61,476 bases of DNA from Rhodospirillales bacterium Ga0074136 (GCA_001464375.1 LNEW01000171.1:1-61476), one strand, 5' to 3'; positions 8,039 through 17,221 are shown, counted from the stretch's first letter. Translations and numbers: made by a program. Notes: generated by a model from the letters alone, not told the origin.

Positions 8039-10326
8039 GGCGCTTCGCGCGCCTGTTCCTGGCCCTGGCCGTGCTGGCGTCCGCTTTCCCGCTGCTGCTG
8101 CGCCACGTGGAACTGCGCAGCGACATCACCGACTTCCTGCCCGCCGCCACCACCGAGGAATCCGCGTTCCTGCTGCGGGAATTGCGCACGGGCGCCGCGA
8201 CCAGGCTGCTGATCGCAGGCATCGAGGGCGCGCCGGCGGAGGATCTCGCGCGCATCTCCCGCACCATGGCGCAGCGCCTGTCGGCCGATGGGCTCTTTGC
8301 GCTGGTGGCGAACGGCAGCGCGCTGGCGAACGAGGAGGAGGCCGCGCTGCTGTTCGCCCATCGCTACGCGCTGTCGCCAGACGTCACGCCCGATGCCTTC
8401 ACCGAACCCGCGCTGCGCGGATCGCTCGAGGGCGTGCTGGACGGGCTGCAATCCTCCGCCGCGCCGCTGGTGCGCCGCTTTGCCTTCGCCGATCCGACCG
8501 GCGCCTTCCTGGCCATGCTGCGCGGCTGGGCCGGCGAGGGACGCGTCGCCACCGAGCACGGCGTCTGGATGGCGGCTGGCCCGCGCGCGATGCTGCTGGC
8601 GCAGACCCGCGCGGCGGGGCTGGACACGCAGGCCCAGCAGGCGGCGGTCGCGGCCCTCCGCGATGCCTATGCCGAAGCCGCACCGCCGGCCGGCGCGCGG
8701 CTGTTGCTGTCGGGCCCCGGCATCTTCGCGGCGGAGGCGGCGGCAACGGTGCGCGCCGACGTGCAGCTGGTCTCGACACTGTCCTTCGTGCTGGTCGGCG
8801 GCTTCCTGTTCTGGCGCTACCGCAGCCCGATGATGCTGGCGGTGGTGGCGGTACCGCTGGCGCTGGGCACGCTGGCGGGCCTCGCGGTGGTGGCCACGGT
8901 GTTCGGGCATGTGCATGGGGCGGCGCTGGGCTTCGGCATGACCATGCTGGGCGTGGTGGATGACTACCCGATCCTGCTGGTGACCAACCGCGCGCCGGGG
9001 GAATCCCTGCGCGACACCGCCCGGCGCATCTGGCCCACGCTGCGCCTGGCGGTGGCAGCGGCGGTGGCGGGGCTGGCGCCGATGCTGGCCTCGGGCTTCC
9101 CGGGGCTGGCGCAGCTCGGGCTGTTCGCGGCGAGCGGGCTGGTCGCGGCTGCCCTGGCCACGCGCTTCCTGCTGCCGGCGCTGCTGCCGACGGACAGCCT
9201 CGCGGTGCGACCGCTGCCCGAACGCCTGGCCCACGCGTTGCTGCGCCTGCCGGCACGGCGCGGGCTGGTGCTGGTGCTGCTCGGCGTGGTGGCGGCGGCG
9301 ATGGTCGCGACCGGCGGGCCGCGGATGGAGCGCGACCTGGCGGCGCTGAGCCCGGTGCCGGAACCGGTGCGCGTGCTGGATGGCGAACTCCGCGCGCAGG
9401 TCGGCGCGCCGGATGTCCGCGCGGTGCTGACGCTGCGCGCGGACAGCGCCGAGGCCGCGCTGCAGGCCGCCGAACGCGCCGCCGACGCGCTGGCGGGAGC
9501 CTTCACGATCGACCACGCGGCGCGCTTCCTGCCCAGCGCCGCGACGCAGCGCGCGCGCATCGCCGCCATGCCCGACGACGCGACGCTCGACGCGCGCCTG
9601 GCTTCGGCGCGCGACGGCCTGCCCTTCCGCGCGACCGCCTTCGATCCATTCCTGGCGGATGTCGCCGCCGCACGGGCGCTGGCGCCGCTGACACCGGACG
9701 ACCTGGCCGCCGCGCCTGGGCTCGCCGCGCGGATCGCGCCGCTGCTGCGACGGGACGGCGATGCCTGGCGCGCGCTGCTGCTGCCCTCGGACGTGCACGA
9801 CATGGCCGCGCTGCGCACGGCCGTCGCCGGCGTGCCAGGCCTGCTGCTGGTGGAGATCAAGGCGGAAACCGAGGCACTGCTGGCCGCCAATACGGGTGCG
9901 GCGCTGCGATGGGGTGCGGTGGGCGGCGCGGCGGTGCTGCTGCTGCTCGGGGCCGGACGCGGCCTGCGGGCCGGCGGGCGGATCGCCCTGGCGCTGGCCG
10001 GCGCGCTGTTGCTGACCTTCGCCGCCCTGTCCGCGCTGGGCGAGGCGATCACCATCTTCCACCTGACCGCGGCGCTCTTGCTGGCGGGCGTGGGCATGGA
10101 CTATGCGCTGTTCATGTCACGTTCCGAAAATAGCGACATGGCGGAGGCGGCCCGCGCGCTGGGGTCCGTCATCACCTGCATGGTGACCACGCTGCTCACC
10201 TTCGGCCTGCTCGCGCTGTGCCGCACGCCGGTGCTGCAAGCCACGGGGCTGACCGTGACGATCGGCGTGGCCTGCGCCTTCCTGCTGGCCTGCGCGCTGG
10301 CGCCCGCGCGGCGCAGACCCATTTGA
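8035..10326 (+). CDS. MMPL/RND-type exporter of the aryl-polyene cluster
   Basis: 763 residues with two repeated halves, each with one N-terminal helix, a large periplasmic region, and five further helices. Membrane blocks include VQLVSTLSFVLVGGFLF near residue 243, GFGMTMLGVVDDYPILLV near 300, and GVGMDYALFMSRSENS near 683. The Asp residues in VVDDYP and GMDYALF stand where proton-relay residues occur in MMPL transporters. It should move the lipid-linked polyene or its carrier across the inner membrane, working with the LolA-like protein encoded just upstream (4-bp overlap). Confidence 0.88.
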   Translation: MRRFARLFLALAVLASAFPLLLRHVELRSDITDFLPAATTEESAFLLRELRTGAATRLLIAGIEGAPAEDLARISRTMAQRLSADGLFALVANGSALANEEEAALLFAHRYALSPDVTPDAFTEPALRGSLEGVLDGLQSSAAPLVRRFAFADPTGAFLAMLRGWAGEGRVATEHGVWMAAGPRAMLLAQTRAAGLDTQAQQAAVAALRDAYAEAAPPAGARLLLSGPGIFAAEAAATVRADVQLVSTLSFVLVGGFLFWRYRSPMMLAVVAVPLALGTLAGLAVVATVFGHVHGAALGFGMTMLGVVDDYPILLVTNRAPGESLRDTARRIWPTLRLAVAAAVAGLAPMLASGFPGLAQLGLFAASGLVAAALATRFLLPALLPTDSLAVRPLPERLAHALLRLPARRGLVLVLLGVVAAAMVATGGPRMERDLAALSPVPEPVRVLDGELRAQVGAPDVRAVLTLRADSAEAALQAAERAADALAGAFTIDHAARFLPSAATQRARIAAMPDDATLDARLASARDGLPFRATAFDPFLADVAAARALAPLTPDDLAAAPGLAARIAPLLRRDGDAWRALLLPSDVHDMAALRTAVAGVPGLLLVEIKAETEALLAANTGAALRWGAVGGAAVLLLLGAGRGLRAGGRIALALAGALLLTFAALSALGEAITIFHLTAALLLAGVGMDYALFMSRSENSDMAEAARALGSVITCMVTTLLTFGLLALCRTPVLQATGLTVTIGVACAFLLACALAPARRRPI

Positions 10327-10331
10327 ACACC

Positions 10332-11502
10332 ATGCATCCGCTGCGCATCACCGCCGTCACCGCGACCAGCGCCATGGGGGTGGGGCTGGCAGCCATGCGC
10401 GCGTCGTTGCACGGCCGGCAGGGCGGCCTCGTGCCGTGCGACCTGCCGGCGATGCCGCCGGGCATCTGGATCGGTCGCGTAAGGGAGGCCGAGGCGCTGG
10501 CCCCCCCGCCACCCCTCGCCGCCTTTGCCTGCCGCAATACCCGGCTGGCGGAACTGGCGCTGCGCCAGGATGGTTTCCTGGCGGCGGTGGAGGCGGCTGT
10601 CGCGCGTCATGGCGCGGGGCGCATCGCGGTGGTGCTCGGCACCTCCACCTCAGGCATCGAGGAGACGGAGCAGGCCTGGGCGCGTTCCGCCGGCGGACTA
10701 CGATTACGCGCGCACGCACGACCTTCACGCGCTGCCGCGCTACGTGCGTGCGCGGCTGGGGCTGGCGGGGCCCTGCGTGTCGATCTCCACGGCCTGCACC
10801 TCCGCCGCGCGCGCCTTCCTCGATGCCGGGACGCTGATCGCGGCGGGGGTCGTGGATGCCGCCGTGGTGGGCGGAGCGGATTCGCTGTGCCGGCTCACGC
10901 TGCACGGCTTCGGGTCGCTGGAACTGCTGGCCAAGGGCCCGACGCGGCCCTGCGCGGAGGACCGCGACGGCATCTCGATCGGCGAGGCGGCGGCCTTCGC
11001 GCTGCTGGAACGCGCCGGGCCCGGCGACGGCGGGGCGCTGGCGTTGCTCGGGGCCGGCGCGTCGTCCGACGGGCACCACATGTCCTCGCCGCATCCGGAC
11101 GGGCACGGCGCGGTGGCGGCGATGCGCGCGGCACTCGACAGCGCGGGGCTCGCGCCGGCGCAGATCGACTACGTCAACATGCACGGCACCGGCACGCGCG
11201 CGAACGACGCGATGGAGGACCGCGCCATCGCGCGCATCGTCGGCGATGCGGTGCCGTGTTCCTCCACCAAGGGCTGGAGCGGGCACACGCTTGGCGCGTC
11301 AGGCGCGCTGGAGGCCGCGGTCGCGGCGATCTGCGTGGCGGACGGGCTGGTGCCGGGCTGCCTCGGCCTGGATCGGCCCGACCCGTCCTTCACCGCGCGC
11401 ATCGCGGTGGAGAACCGCACCGCGCCGGTCGATCGCGTGCTGTCCAATTCCTTCGGCTTCGGCGGCAGCAACTGCGCGCTGGTGATCGGGCGGCTGCCGT
11501 GA
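10332..11502 (+). pseudogene. Beta-ketoacyl-ACP synthase (ApeO/FabB-like), frameshifted as given
   Basis: Two frames together make one ketosynthase. From ATG 10332 the first frame encodes the N-terminal part (SAMGVGLAAMRASLHGRQGG, then VLGTSTSGIEETEQAWAR); near 10684-10692 the reading must move forward by one base (equivalent to +1 or -2) to continue with PADYDYARTHDLHALPRYV. The second frame carries all active-site residues: Cys in ISTACTSAA, His in NMHGTGTRAND and His in KGWSGHTLGASG, and ends FGFGGSNCALV. Without the shift the protein stops making sense before its catalytic Cys. The spacing at the break looks a few residues short for the family, so a small deletion is likely. Either the pigment pathway is inactivated or the sequence has an error. 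The gene sits 5 bp after the exporter and overlaps its chain-length-factor partner. Confidence 0.85.
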
Positions 11503-12287
11503 CGCTGACGGTCGGCATTGCCGGCATCGGGATCCTGGCGCCGGGGCTGGCGGGGTGGCCGCAGGCGGCGCCGGTGCTGGCCGGACGCGCACCGCACGAC
11601 CCCGCGCCGCTGGCCCCGCCCACGCCCACGCTGCTGCCGGCGACCGAGCGCCGCCGCACCGGCCCCTCCGTGCGCCTGGCGCTGGCCGTGGCGACCGAGG
11701 CGGTGCAGGACAGCGGCTTGGCGCCCGAGGACCTCGACACCGTCTTCGCCAGTTCCAATGGCGAGGCGCAGGTCATCACCTCGATCCTGGAGGCGCTGCA
11801 CACGCCGGATGGCGCGATCTCGCCGACGCAGTTCCACAATTCGGTGCACAACGCCGCGGCGGGGTATTGGGGCATCGCGGTCGGGTCGTCGCGGCCTTCG
11901 GTGAGCCTGGGCGGGCATGACGGCGTGTTCGCCACCGGGCTGCTGCAGGCGGCGGCGCAGGTGGTGGCGGGCGGGCATGCGGTGCTGTTCGTCACGCATG
12001 ACGTGCCGCTGCCCGCGCCGCTCGATGCGCTGCGCCACACCACCGCAGCTTTCGCCTTGGCGCTGGTGCTGGTGCCGGGCGTGGGTGCCCGAGGGACGTT
12101 GCACATCACACCGCAGGCCGGTGCGGCGGGGCCACCCGCGCTGTACGGCAGCCTGGCCGCGCTGCATGAGGCGAACCCGGTGGCGCGCGCCCTGCCGCTG
12201 CTGGTGGCGCTGGCCGGCGGCGCGCCGTTGGCGCTGCACCTGCCGATGCTCGACGATGCGCGCCTGCACGTGGCCATCGCGCCATGA
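11499..12287 (+). CDS. Ketosynthase-like chain-length factor (ApeC-like)
   Basis: 262 residues from GTG overlapping the previous stop (GTGA). The N-terminus VGIAGIGILAPG and the segment SPTQFHNSVHNAAAGYW match the shortened ketosynthase-like subunits of aryl-polyene clusters, which pair with the true ketosynthase. Where a condensing enzyme has its catalytic Cys, this protein reads VSLGGHDGVFATGLL, so it should lack condensing activity and act in the heterodimer to set chain length or stability. Its length is well below the roughly 400 residues of a full ketosynthase, as expected for this group. Confidence 0.82.
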   Translation: MTLTVGIAGIGILAPGLAGWPQAAPVLAGRAPHDPAPLAPPTPTLLPATERRRTGPSVRLALAVATEAVQDSGLAPEDLDTVFASSNGEAQVITSILEALHTPDGAISPTQFHNSVHNAAAGYWGIAVGSSRPSVSLGGHDGVFATGLLQAAAQVVAGGHAVLFVTHDVPLPAPLDALRHTTAAFALALVLVPGVGARGTLHITPQAGAAGPPALYGSLAALHEANPVARALPLLVALAGGAPLALHLPMLDDARLHVAIAP

Positions 12288-12709
12288 TGCTGCCGGCCAC
12301 CCGCGCCGCCATCGCGCGCCTCATTCCCCAGCAGGGCGCGATGTGCCTGCTGGAGTGCGTGGCCGGATGCGACGCGCGGGGCATCGCCTGCACCAGCACC
12401 ACGCATCGCGATCCGGCCAATCCATTGCGACGCGACGATCGGCTGCCGGCGATCTGCGGCGTGGAATACGGGCTGCAGGCGATGGCGCTGCACGGCGCGC
12501 TGACCGCCGGCACGCCGCAGCCGAACGGCTTCGTCGCGGCGCTGGCGGATGTCGAACTCGCGGCCGAACGGCTCGACGACGTGCCCGGCGCGCTGGAGGT
12601 CACGGCCACCGCGCTGTCGCGCGAGACGCGCGGCTTCATCTACGCCTTCGCCGTGGCGGGCGGCGGGCGCGTGCTGCTGTCGGGGCGCGGCACGGTGGTG
12701 CTGGCATGA
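12284..12709 (+). CDS. Hot-dog 3-hydroxyacyl-ACP dehydratase (ApeP-like)
   Basis: 141 residues. The pattern ARLIPQQGAMCLLE near the N-terminus, a GVEYGLQAMALHGAL helix and a C-terminal GRGTVVLA strand fit the predicted 3-hydroxylacyl dehydratases of aryl-polyene clusters. With the shorter dehydratase at 6175 it would give the usual pair. It overlaps both neighbours by 4 bp. The catalytic residue cannot be named with certainty from sequence alone. Confidence 0.82.
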   Translation: MMLPATRAAIARLIPQQGAMCLLECVAGCDARGIACTSTTHRDPANPLRRDDRLPAICGVEYGLQAMALHGALTAGTPQPNGFVAALADVELAAERLDDVPGALEVTATALSRETRGFIYAFAVAGGGRVLLSGRGTVVLA

Positions 12710-13410
12710 CCCGCGCCCTGGTCACTGGCGGATCGAGCCCGCTGGGTGCGGCCATCTGCCGCGCCCTGGCGCGCGATGGCCACCACGTCATCGTGCATGG
12801 CCACGCCAACCCGGATCGGGCGGCGGCGCTCGCAGCGGACCTCGGCGGATCCGCCACCACCTTCGACATCGCCGACCATGACGCCACGCGCGCGGCCTGC
12901 GAGGCGCTGCTCGAAAATGGTCCGATCCAGGTGGTGGTGCACAATGCCGGCGCGCATGACGACGTGCCGATGGCGGCGATGACGCAGGCGCAGTGGCAGC
13001 GCGTCATGGGCGTCTCGCTCGATGGCTTCTTCCATGTCGTGCGGCCGCTGCTGCTGCCCATGATGGGCACGCGCTTCGGGCGGATCGTGGCGATGTCGTC
13101 CGTGTCCGCCATCATGGGCAATCGCGGCCAGGCGAACTACGCCGCCGCCAAGGCCGGGTTGATCGGCGCGGTGCGCGCGCTGTCGCTGGAATGCGCGCCG
13201 CGCGGCGTGACCGTGAACGCGGTGGCGCCGGGGCTGATCGACAGCCCGGCCATATCGGCCGCCGTGCCGCCCGAAACGATCAAGCAGCTGGTCCCCGCAC
13301 GGCGACTTGGCCGGCCGGAGGAAGTGGCCGACCTGGTCGCATTCCTGTGTTCCGATCGCGCCGGCTACATCACCGGGCAGACGGTCTCGATCAATGGCGG
13401 GATGGCCTGA
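12706..13410 (+). CDS. 3-ketoacyl-ACP reductase, SDR family (FabG/ApeQ-like)
   Basis: 234 residues, a classical short-chain dehydrogenase/reductase. It has the nucleotide-binding TGGSSPLG at 7-14, HNAG near 79-82, and the catalytic set Ser132, Tyr145 and Lys149 in SSVSAIMGNRGQANYAAAK. The C-terminal GYITGQTVSINGGMA is typical of FabG. It would reduce the 3-keto group after each condensation. It is the last gene of the plus-strand synthesis run and ends 5 bp before the convergent lipoprotein gene. Confidence 0.92.
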   Translation: MTRALVTGGSSPLGAAICRALARDGHHVIVHGHANPDRAAALAADLGGSATTFDIADHDATRAACEALLENGPIQVVVHNAGAHDDVPMAAMTQAQWQRVMGVSLDGFFHVVRPLLLPMMGTRFGRIVAMSSVSAIMGNRGQANYAAAKAGLIGAVRALSLECAPRGVTVNAVAPGLIDSPAISAAVPPETIKQLVPARRLGRPEEVADLVAFLCSDRAGYITGQTVSINGGMA

Positions 13411-13415
13411 GCGGC

Positions 13416-13901
13416 CTATTCCTGGCTGACGATCGGCCCCGAGACCGGCACCGCATCGCTGCCGCCGGCCGATCCGCCGCCGCCGCGCGAGATCGGCAGC
13501 CCCGCGCCGCTGCCCTGCAGGATGGCGCGTTCCAGCGCCTGCACGCGGGCGTTGTAGTTCGCGTGGATCTGCGCGCCGTTGTAATCCAGGTTCACGCTGT
13601 TCACGTAGCGGATGGTGAAGCTGCGGATGTCGAAGGAGATGTCCACCGTCATCTGGTGGCTGCGCCAGGTGTTGGTGGCGCGCAGCAGGCCGGGTCGCAT
13701 CGACTGCACCGACCAGCCGCCCTGCGATGCCGCGGCGCGGCGGATCAGCGCCTCGCGCTCGCTCAGGCTGCCGCGGCCCTGGAACTGGCCGTTGGCGCTT
13801 TCGTAGATCGGCTGGGCGCGGCAGGCGCCCAGGCCGATGCCGCCGCCGATCGCGACGGTAACCGGCACGACGCTGCGCAGCATGGAACGGCGATCGATCA
13901 C
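13416..13901 (-). CDS. Small exported protein with possible lipobox, paralogue 1
   Basis: 161 residues from GTG (an ATG at 13883 is possible). The N-terminus MIDRRSMLRSVVPVTVAIGGGIGLGACRAQ has twin arginines, a hydrophobic run and a lipobox-like GLGAC. The mature part holds WRSHQMTVDISFD, FTIRYVNSVNLDY and IHANYNARVQALE, clearly related to the protein at 16065-16451. The function is unknown; the IRY...S.NL.Y...IH.NYN pattern occurs in small envelope proteins of Proteobacteria. A Gly/Ser-rich tail follows. It overlaps the GT2 gene stop by 4 bp and is coupled to it. Confidence 0.75.
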   Translation of the reverse strand: MIDRRSMLRSVVPVTVAIGGGIGLGACRAQPIYESANGQFQGRGSLSEREALIRRAAASQGGWSVQSMRPGLLRATNTWRSHQMTVDISFDIRSFTIRYVNSVNLDYNGAQIHANYNARVQALERAILQGSGAGLPISRGGGGSAGGSDAVPVSGPIVSQE

Positions 13902-14683
13902 GGCTTCGGTTCCTCCTCGATCCGACGGCGGCCGGCCAGGCTGCGGTAGAGCCCGGCCGGATCCAGCCCGCGGGCGAACAGCTTGCCCGCCACCATCATC
14001 ACGATGCCGGCGATATCCGCAACGGGGCGGAAATGACTGGCCCGCTTGAGCGTGCCGGCATACAGCGCCGGGATGTCGGCCGCGACGGTGGTGATGCCCT
14101 TGCGCGCCGCGTCGATCAGGATCTCGCTTTCGAAGGAAAAGCGCCGCGCGCGGCCTTCGTAGCGGTCGAGGTCCGCCAGCGCCGCCACCGGATAGATGCG
14201 GAAGCCGGACTGGCTGTCGGCCACCGGATGCCCCGCCGCCCAGGAGATCCAGAAATCCGCCACGCGGTTGGCGCGGCGGCGGGCGGCGGGCTGGCCCACG
14301 GCGCGGCGACGCGAGCCGATGACGATGCGGTCCGGCCGCGCGAGGGCGGCCAGGCGTGGCAGGTCCTCGGGCCGGTGCTGGCCGTCGCCGTCCAGCGTCG
14401 CCACGAAGGCGTCGCCACGGGCGATCGCTGCGCGCATGCCGCGGCGCAGGGCCGCGCCCTTGCCCTCATTCGCGAGGGACGCGATCAGCTCCGCGCCGGC
14501 CTCGGCGGCGATGGCGCCGGTTCCGTCGGTCGATCCGTCATCGACCACCAGGGGCACGATTCCGGGCACCGCCGCGCGCAGGCGCCCCAGCAGCGCGGCG
14601 ATGGTCGCTGCTTCCTGGAAGGCGGGCACCACCACGGCCAGGCCCGGTGGCAGCGAAAGGTTCGTGGCGTTTGCTTCGGTCAC
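13898..14683 (-). CDS. Family 2 glycosyltransferase (dolichol-phosphate mannosyltransferase-like)
   Basis: 261 residues. It opens with LAVVVPAFQEAATIAALL, has the nucleotide-sugar motif VDDGSTDGT, and the DXD-type motif ATLDGDGQH. No long membrane segment is visible. Glycosyltransferases of this type occur in aryl-polyene clusters, where they may act on the lipid-linked product; there the activity is often fused to or next to an LpxL-like acyltransferase, present here at 6507-7424. It is transcribed opposite to the synthesis genes and diverges from the flavoprotein gene that begins a few bases to tens of bases away. Confidence 0.87.
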   Translation of the reverse strand: MTEANATNLSLPPGLAVVVPAFQEAATIAALLGRLRAAVPGIVPLVVDDGSTDGTGAIAAEAGAELIASLANEGKGAALRRGMRAAIARGDAFVATLDGDGQHRPEDLPRLAALARPDRIVIGSRRRAVGQPAARRRANRVADFWISWAAGHPVADSQSGFRIYPVAALADLDRYEGRARRFSFESEILIDAARKGITTVAADIPALYAGTLKRASHFRPVADIAGIVMMVAGKLFARGLDPAGLYRSLAGRRRIEEEPKP

Positions 14684-14743
14684 TGGTTGTCGTGTGAAAT
14701 GGCGAACTCACCCTATACCCGAAGCAAAGCGGAACCCAGGGTC

Positions 14744-16087
14744 ATGCCGCTCGATGCCACGCCACCCCCGCTTGGAGGGGAGACCGCCTGCGACGTGCTG
14801 GTCATCGGCGGCGGCCCGGCCGGTGCGACCGCCGCGACGCTGCTGGCCGAAAAGGGCCGCCGCGTCGTGGTGCTGGAGAAGGACCGCCACCCGCGCTTCC
14901 ACATCGGCGAGAGCCTGTTGCCGCTGAACCTGCGCATCTTCGAACGCCTGGGGGTGGCCGACGCGATCGCGGCGATCGGCGTGCACAAGCCCGGCGCGCG
15001 CTTCGTGTCGGACGAGCACGGCAAGCACACGGCCTTCTCCTTCGCGGCCGGGTTGAACCAGGACTACACCCATTCCTACCAGGTGCGGCGCAGCAGCTTC
15101 GACCAGGTGCTGTTCGCCCGCGCGCGCGCCGCCGGCGCCGATGCGCGGGAGGGGATGCGCGTGCTGGACGTCGCGCTGGATGCACGCGGCGGGCATCGCG
15201 TGACGGCGCGCGACGAAGCGGGCGCCATCCACGCCTTCCGGCCGCGCTACGTGATGGATTGCTCGGGCCGCGACACCGTGCTGGCCAGCGCCATGGGCAG
15301 CAAGGCGCGCAACCCGCACAACAACACCGCCGCGCTGTATGGCCACTTCCGGGGGGTCGCGCCCTTCGGCGAGGCCGAGGACGGCAACATCACCATCCAC
15401 CTGTTCGACGAAGGGTGGTTCTGGATGATCCCGCTGCCCGATGGCGTGATGAGCATCGGAGTGGTGTCCAATCCCGGCTTCTTCAAGCGCCGGCGCGGCG
15501 AGGTGCGCGACTTCTTCCTCGAGACGCTGCGCGCCGTGCCATCCGTCGCGCGCCGCATCGCGGAGGCCGAACTGATCTCCGACGTCACCGCCACGGGCAA
15601 CTACTCCTATGCCTCGACGGTGATGCACGGGGATGGCTGGCTGATGGCGGGCGACGCCTATGCCTTCATCGACCCGGTCTTCTCCTCGGGCGTGCTGCTG
15701 GCGATGGCGAGTGCGGAGATGGGTGCGGATGTCGCCGATGCCTGGCTGGATGACCCGGTGCGCGCCGCGCCCCTGGCGCGCGCCTTCGAAGCCAAGGTGA
15801 AGCGCGCGATCGCGTCGCTGTCGTGGCTGATCTACCGCATCAATTCACCGGTGCTGCGCGACATGTTCATGGAGCCGCGCAACCGGTTCCGGATGCGCGC
15901 GGGGCTGGTCAGCCTGCTGGCCGGCGACGTGCACACCAATACCAACCGGCAGCCGCCCGTGCTGGCGTTCAAGGCCGCCTTCTACGCGCTGTCGCTGGCC
16001 TACCGCTTCGGCTACCGGCTGGGGCCGGACGGGCTGGTGAAGACGCCGCCGGCTGCCGGCGCCGTCACGGCACGGGTTGCTGGCTGA
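14744..16087 (+). CDS. FAD-dependent oxidoreductase (tryptophan-halogenase-like / geranylgeranyl-reductase-like)
   Basis: 447 residues. The FAD-binding motif DVLVIGGGPAGATAATLLAE sits near the N-terminus, followed by the halogenase-type FHIGESLLP and, later, GDAYAFIDPVFSSGVLLAM, the second FAD site. The WxWxIP motif of true flavin halogenases is seen only as WFWMIPLPDG, so substrate chemistry is open: halogenation, reduction or hydroxylation. Related flavoproteins occur in aryl-polyene and flexirubin loci, so modification of the aryl head group is a reasonable guess. I place the start at ATG 14744, with GGAA about 10 bp upstream; ATG 14699 would add 15 residues. The 3' end overlaps the convergent lipoprotein gene by 23 bp. 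Confidence 0.85.
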   Translation: MPLDATPPPLGGETACDVLVIGGGPAGATAATLLAEKGRRVVVLEKDRHPRFHIGESLLPLNLRIFERLGVADAIAAIGVHKPGARFVSDEHGKHTAFSFAAGLNQDYTHSYQVRRSSFDQVLFARARAAGADAREGMRVLDVALDARGGHRVTARDEAGAIHAFRPRYVMDCSGRDTVLASAMGSKARNPHNNTAALYGHFRGVAPFGEAEDGNITIHLFDEGWFWMIPLPDGVMSIGVVSNPGFFKRRRGEVRDFFLETLRAVPSVARRIAEAELISDVTATGNYSYASTVMHGDGWLMAGDAYAFIDPVFSSGVLLAMASAEMGADVADAWLDDPVRAAPLARAFEAKVKRAIASLSWLIYRINSPVLRDMFMEPRNRFRMRAGLVSLLAGDVHTNTNRQPPVLAFKAAFYALSLAYRFGYRLGPDGLVKTPPAAGAVTARVAG

Positions 16088-16451
16088 TCGCGCGTTCCAG
16101 GTTGCGGATCCAGCCATTGTAGTTCTTGTGGATGCTCGTGCCGCTGTAGCTCAAATTCCGGCTGTCGACATAGCGAATGGTGAAGCGCGTCTCGTCGTAG
16201 CCGATCTCGGTCACCGCGACATGGCTGCGGATGTTGAGCGTGGCGCGCATCAGACCCGGGCGCACCGGATCGAACCGCCAGCCCAACCCGGCGCCGGCCC
16301 GTTCGATCTGCCGCGCCCGGGCATCGAGCGGCGCCTGCCCGGTGAATGTTCCGCCGCCAGTGTCATAGAGGGGCTGCGAGCACCCCGACAGGCCCAGGCT
16401 GGCGGCCACGAGTAGCGCCGGCGCGGCGCCAAGCACGAGACGTCGTTGCAT
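16065..16451 (-). CDS. Small lipoprotein, paralogue 2
   Basis: 128 residues. A standard lipoprotein signal (RRLVLGAAPALLVAASLGLSGC) predicts lipidation at the Cys of LSGC. The mature part has IRSHVAVTEIGYDE, FTIRYVDSRNLSY and IHKNYNGWIRNLERAIS, matching the paralogue at 13416-13901. The pair flanks the GT2 and flavoprotein genes, so both may serve the pigment locus at the envelope, but no function is established. The frame is open upstream to 16631; ATG 16451 was chosen because the signal peptide starts there. Confidence 0.8.
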   Translation of the reverse strand: MQRRLVLGAAPALLVAASLGLSGCSQPLYDTGGGTFTGQAPLDARARQIERAGAGLGWRFDPVRPGLMRATLNIRSHVAVTEIGYDETRFTIRYVDSRNLSYSGTSIHKNYNGWIRNLERAISQQPVP

Positions 16452-16561
16452 GGCTTTCTTTCGGTTCTCCATGCCGGGGGCGGGCAGACGGCCTGCATGC
16501 CGCGCGGCACGGATTGCGAAGGCTCGTAGCATTGAGCACCCGCGGGGCGGATTGATGGAGG

Positions 16562-17221
16562 TCAATCGATGCGCGCGAGCCAGGCGCGACGGCGCAGCGT
16601 CTGCGACAGCCAGCGTCCGGTCACGTACCATAGAACCATGAAGCCCTCGGCCATCAGGCGCGGAAGGTCGGGCGCATGAGCGGCCTCCGCCGCCACGGGG
16701 GCCGGGGAAAGGCCCAGCCCGCGCGCCGTCAGCCCCGCGCGATGCAGATGCAACCGGCTGGTCACCAGCGCCTCGTGCAGCGCGCCGGGATGCGCGGCGC
16801 GGTGGTTCGCCAGGTTCTCGATGGTGTTGCGGGAGCGCGTCTCGATGCCGATCCGCGCCGGGTCCAGGCCCCGCGCCACGAGCCAGTCGCGCCCGGCCTC
16901 GGCTTCCGTGGGCGCGCCCGGCGTGGTCGGTCCGCCCAGGATCAGGACCTGCGCGCCTGGATGGGTCTGCGCCAGCGCCAGCGCGCGGTCCAGCCGCGCG
17001 GCGAAGACAGCGGATACGCCGCCGCGTTCCAGGCGATGCCCCAGCAACAGGATGCGCGATGGCGGCGCCGGCGGCACGGTGCCAGCGTCGCGCGCCGTGC
17101 GCCGGACCGCGCGCATCGCCAGCAGTGGCGCGATGCCGAGGCTCAGCACCGCGACCAGCAGCGCCGCTGCCAGCGTGATGGCGCCATCATGGCCGAGAAG
17201 GGGCCGCGACCGACCCGTCAC
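16562..17221 (-). CDS. YdcF/ElyC-like (DUF218) family protein
   Basis: 219 residues. An N-terminal hydrophobic helix (AITLAAALLVAVLSLGIAPLL) anchors it in the inner membrane. The DUF218 signature follows: VLILGG, then TEAEAGRDWLVARG and ETRSRNTIENLANH, then LVTSRLHLHRA. Family members in other bacteria are linked to envelope and peptidoglycan precursor metabolism, but the reaction is not known. GTG 17221 overlaps the upstream gene's stop (GTGA); GTG 17233 is an alternative. A second hydrophobic stretch lies near the C-terminus (LPRLMAEGFMVLWYVTG). Confidence 0.83.
   Translation of the reverse strand: MTGRSRPLLGHDGAITLAAALLVAVLSLGIAPLLAMRAVRRTARDAGTVPPAPPSRILLLGHRLERGGVSAVFAARLDRALALAQTHPGAQVLILGGPTTPGAPTEAEAGRDWLVARGLDPARIGIETRSRNTIENLANHRAAHPGALHEALVTSRLHLHRAGLTARGLGLSPAPVAAEAAHAPDLPRLMAEGFMVLWYVTGRWLSQTLRRRAWLARID

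Noticed and set aside
7858..10062. A 734-residue open frame on the minus strand across the MMPL gene.
   Set aside because: Same shadow effect; low-complexity composition and no recognisable motif, while the plus strand encodes the exporter.
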